Part shown: piece by piece, positions 62,258-64,000 of the stretch
Layout of the letters: every line of letters starts with the position of its first letter
Position numbering within the stretch: position 1 is the stretch's first letter
NCBI RefSeq assembly: GCF_002954615.1
Contig: NZ_MSCJ01000003.1
Location: 1,302,001-1,366,000, forward strand
Reading direction: 5' to 3'
DNA length: 64,000 nucleotides
DNA from: Photobacterium angustum
GTDB lineage: Bacteria > Pseudomonadota > Gammaproteobacteria > Enterobacterales > Vibrionaceae
Notes under the pieces: generated by a model
Told to the model about the DNA's origin: nothing
Databases searched by the model: none
Seen by the model: the letters and a program-made list of their open reading frames with translations, nothing else
Translations under genes and position numbers: made by a program

Positions 62258-63235
62258 ATGAAAATTGGTTTTGTGCTCTATCACCGAGCTTTGATCACAG
62301 GAATATCACTAAGTGCTGAAATGCTCACCAGTGCAGCTAGCCTTCGTGATCGAAAAAGCCAAAAAGCAACCCCATTTGAGATAAAGGTGATTGCACCTAG
62401 TCTTATATCCCCCAAATTGACTGCTGGTATTCGTATTCAACCCGATTGTACCTTTGCAAATGACAATTCATTTGATGTCATTATATTACCGCCCATGTGG
62501 GGGAACCCATTAGCTTCACTGACCAAACATCCTGAAATCCCTCATTGGCTCATTAAGCAGTACCAGAATGGTGCTAAAATTATTGCGACAGGAACTGGCG
62601 TTATCTGGCTTGCTGAAACGGGTTTATTAGACCATCAAACAGCCACAACTCACTGGTATTTTCACGATAAATTCTCTCAATTATATCCAAAGGTAAAACT
62701 CAATAAGCAGGCATCAATCACGTCCGCCAATGGGCTTTATTGCACCGAAAGTATTAACTCACAAACAGAAATGGTGTTGTATTTTATAACGAATAATTTT
62801 GGTCAGAAGATTGCCAAAACGATAGAGACACATTATGGACATGAGATCAGTAAATCCGATCATCAACCATTTTATGAAATTGGAGGACAGGTACAATTTG
62901 ATGAATCAATTGCTTTAGCGCAAGATTGGATCAGACTGAATATGAACAAGTCGATCACCGCAAAAAGTATGGCTGAACATTGCCAATTACCTTTACGCAC
63001 CTTCAATCGTAAATTCAAAGATCAGGTAGGATTGGCACCTCACCAATACCTTCAAAAGATACGAATGGCTTCCGCAAAAGAGCTTCTGCGCGATTTTGGA
63101 ATGACAATCAATGATGTTTCAGAACAAGTAGGTTATAAAGATAGTTATCATTTCTCTACCATATTTAAAAAAGAATTCGATGTTACTCCGAATCAATACC
63201 GAAAAATGGTAAGAGCTAAAGCCTATAACGCCTAA
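62258..63235 (+). CDS. GlxA family AraC-type transcriptional regulator
   Basis: 325 residues. The DJ-1/PfpI-like domain (1-190) has GTGVIWLAETGLLDHQTATTHWY, with the nucleophile position occupied by a Gly/Thr rather than Cys, so it is probably a ligand sensor. The AraC DNA-binding domain (about 222-322) has two helix-turn-helix units (ITAKSMAEHCQLPLRTFNRKFKD; INDVSEQVGYKDSYHFSTIFKKEF). GGGGAAGGT precedes the ATG. Divergent from fabY. Confidence 0.88.
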   Translation: MKIGFVLYHRALITGISLSAEMLTSAASLRDRKSQKATPFEIKVIAPSLISPKLTAGIRIQPDCTFANDNSFDVIILPPMWGNPLASLTKHPEIPHWLIKQYQNGAKIIATGTGVIWLAETGLLDHQTATTHWYFHDKFSQLYPKVKLNKQASITSANGLYCTESINSQTEMVLYFITNNFGQKIAKTIETHYGHEISKSDHQPFYEIGGQVQFDESIALAQDWIRLNMNKSITAKSMAEHCQLPLRTFNRKFKDQVGLAPHQYLQKIRMASAKELLRDFGMTINDVSEQVGYKDSYHFSTIFKKEFDVTPNQYRKMVRAKAYNA

Positions 63236-63257
63236 ACACATTACAGTAAATAAAATG

Positions 63258-63312
63258 AAGCCTATTACCTAAATTTTCTTTCTTATTGAAAGTATATAAG
63301 TAATAGGCTTTT
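63258..63312. terminator. bidirectional hairpin terminator
   Basis: Arms AAGCCTATTAC / GTAATAGGCTT (11 bp) enclose an AT-rich loop, with TTT after it, between convergent genes. Confidence 0.7.
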
Positions 63313-63329
63313 GTCGTTTAATTTAACAC

Positions 63330-64000
63330 TTATGAGTGTACTGCTGCTGTAAACACATGATGATCATACAATGAGCTAACAATATCGTGAGAGCTACTAT
63401 GATCAGTTAATGAAAAACCATTAATATCGACATTATCTAGAACAATATTTTGCTCTTTCCCGCTATCAGTCTTCACTGTCAGCTCAAGATCTTTTTTCGA
63501 TGCATCATTATCGATAATTTTCGCATCAACATGAGACAATAAGGTATCTAAACTGTCTTGATGCTCATATTTATCTAATAAGTCACTGATGTTTAACTTA
63601 TCTTCACTAACTTTAAAATCGGTAATGTGATCCGTTGAAACCTTATCTTTACTGATAGTATCAAATAGGAACAAATCACGACCAGCACCACCGGTTAGAA
63701 TGTCGTTTCCATCACCGCCAGATAGTGTGTCATTACCGTAACCACCTAACAGTAAGTCATCCCCATCACCACCATTGAGCGTATCATTACCACCGTCACC
63801 CAATAAGATATCATTACCACCATTACCGTTTAGGGTATCGTTACCGCCATATTTACTGCCAGCAAAATGATCAATATTATCAGTAATAAAGTGGTCAAGA
63901 TCGATCGTATTAACTTCACGTCCCAATTGCTGATGTAAGTATTCTGTTAATACTTCAGCCGGTTTATGTCCTTTTGAATGATCAATATGATCAAGCATTC
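63330..64000 (-). CDS. C-terminal part of an RTX (type I secreted) protein, 5' end missing
   Basis: About 223 residues visible; the frame runs off the window end. Five to six nonapeptide repeats of the form G-G-x-G-x-D-x-L-x ([20 protein letters not shown] and on, at about 63660-63850) form a calcium-binding beta roll, followed by [11 protein letters not shown], the usual end of type I secretion target modules, and a 120-residue C-terminus that should carry the secretion signal. Probably a large adhesin or RTX toxin; which one cannot be told from this end. Confidence 0.85.
   Translation of the reverse strand, partial: MLDHIDHSKGHKPAEVLTEYLHQQLGREVNTIDLDHFITDNIDHFAGSKYGGNDTLNGNGGNDILLGDGGNDTLNGGDGDDLLLGGYGNDTLSGGDGNDILTGGAGRDLFLFDTISKDKVSTDHITDFKVSEDKLNISDLLDKYEHQDSLDTLLSHVDAKIIDNDASKKDLELTVKTDSGKEQNIVLDNVDINGFSLTDHSSSHDIVSSLYDHHVFTAAVHS

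Noticed and set aside
1..64000. tRNA, rRNA, known riboswitches, prophage or IS transposase genes
   Set aside because: I looked for cloverleaf-like segments, transposase and integrase motifs and found none; a covariance-model scan would be needed to exclude small structured RNAs.

Overview
The window looks like a chromosomal segment of a marine gamma-proteobacterium of the family Vibrionaceae, most likely Photobacterium or a close relative. This rests on AT-rich base composition, many short families typical of Vibrionaceae (DUF2986, DUF1840, DUF3703, DUF2797, YibE/F), a FabY-type ketosynthase, a sitABCD-type metal importer and an E. coli-like aroG. I searched no database; family calls come from recognising motifs and family sequences. 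No rRNA, tRNA or CRISPR array was seen.

Layout. 1-9.8 kb: 3' end of an exported metallophosphatase/nucleotidase; a YibE/F membrane protein; a minus-strand set (GNAT, DUF3291, NIPSNAP, GST) diverging from a LysR regulator; a lipoprotein; an NAD(P)-binding protein; an LprI-type protein and a periplasmic DUF218 protein. 9.8-16.5 kb: an accessory island of four unfamiliar genes (a helical protein with a HEPN-like N-terminus, an LA2681-type HEPN protein, two membrane proteins) separated by long non-coding stretches rich in repeats. Two of the genes end 4-5 bases from attC-like imperfect palindromes, so part of the island resembles integron cassettes. 16.6-32 kb: nitroreductase, GST, a duplicated His-rich protein, a CDF metal exporter with its MarR regulator and two matching operators, an Ivy-type lysozyme inhibitor, an H-NOX/hybrid histidine kinase pair, a stand-alone PBP2, an exonuclease, an EEP hydrolase, RhlE, a DJ-1 protein and a rhomboid.

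32.4-36 kb holds the most striking locus: a full-length aerolysin-family pore-forming toxin preceded on the same strand by a membrane-anchored ToxR-like regulator, with a small secreted Cys-containing protein further upstream. 36-47 kb: aroG; a four-gene polar amino-acid ABC importer; an SMR efflux protein; an AaaT-like acetyltransferase; an SDR; and a Fur-box-preceded sitABCD importer. 47-64 kb: DUF proteins, a retropepsin-like protein with a degenerate active site, a phosphotransferase, an S9 lipoprotein peptidase, a predicted ABC-class ATPase followed by a CAATAG microsatellite, an EAL phosphodiesterase, a second RhlE-like helicase, a periplasmic HAD phosphatase, FabY, a GlxA/AraC regulator and the C-terminus of an RTX protein cut by the window edge.

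Themes: metal homeostasis (CDF/MarR, His-rich protein, Sit), host interaction (aerolysin, ToxR-like, two putative lysozyme inhibitors, RTX), signalling (H-NOX, EAL), and a mobile island with HEPN proteins that may be defence-related.
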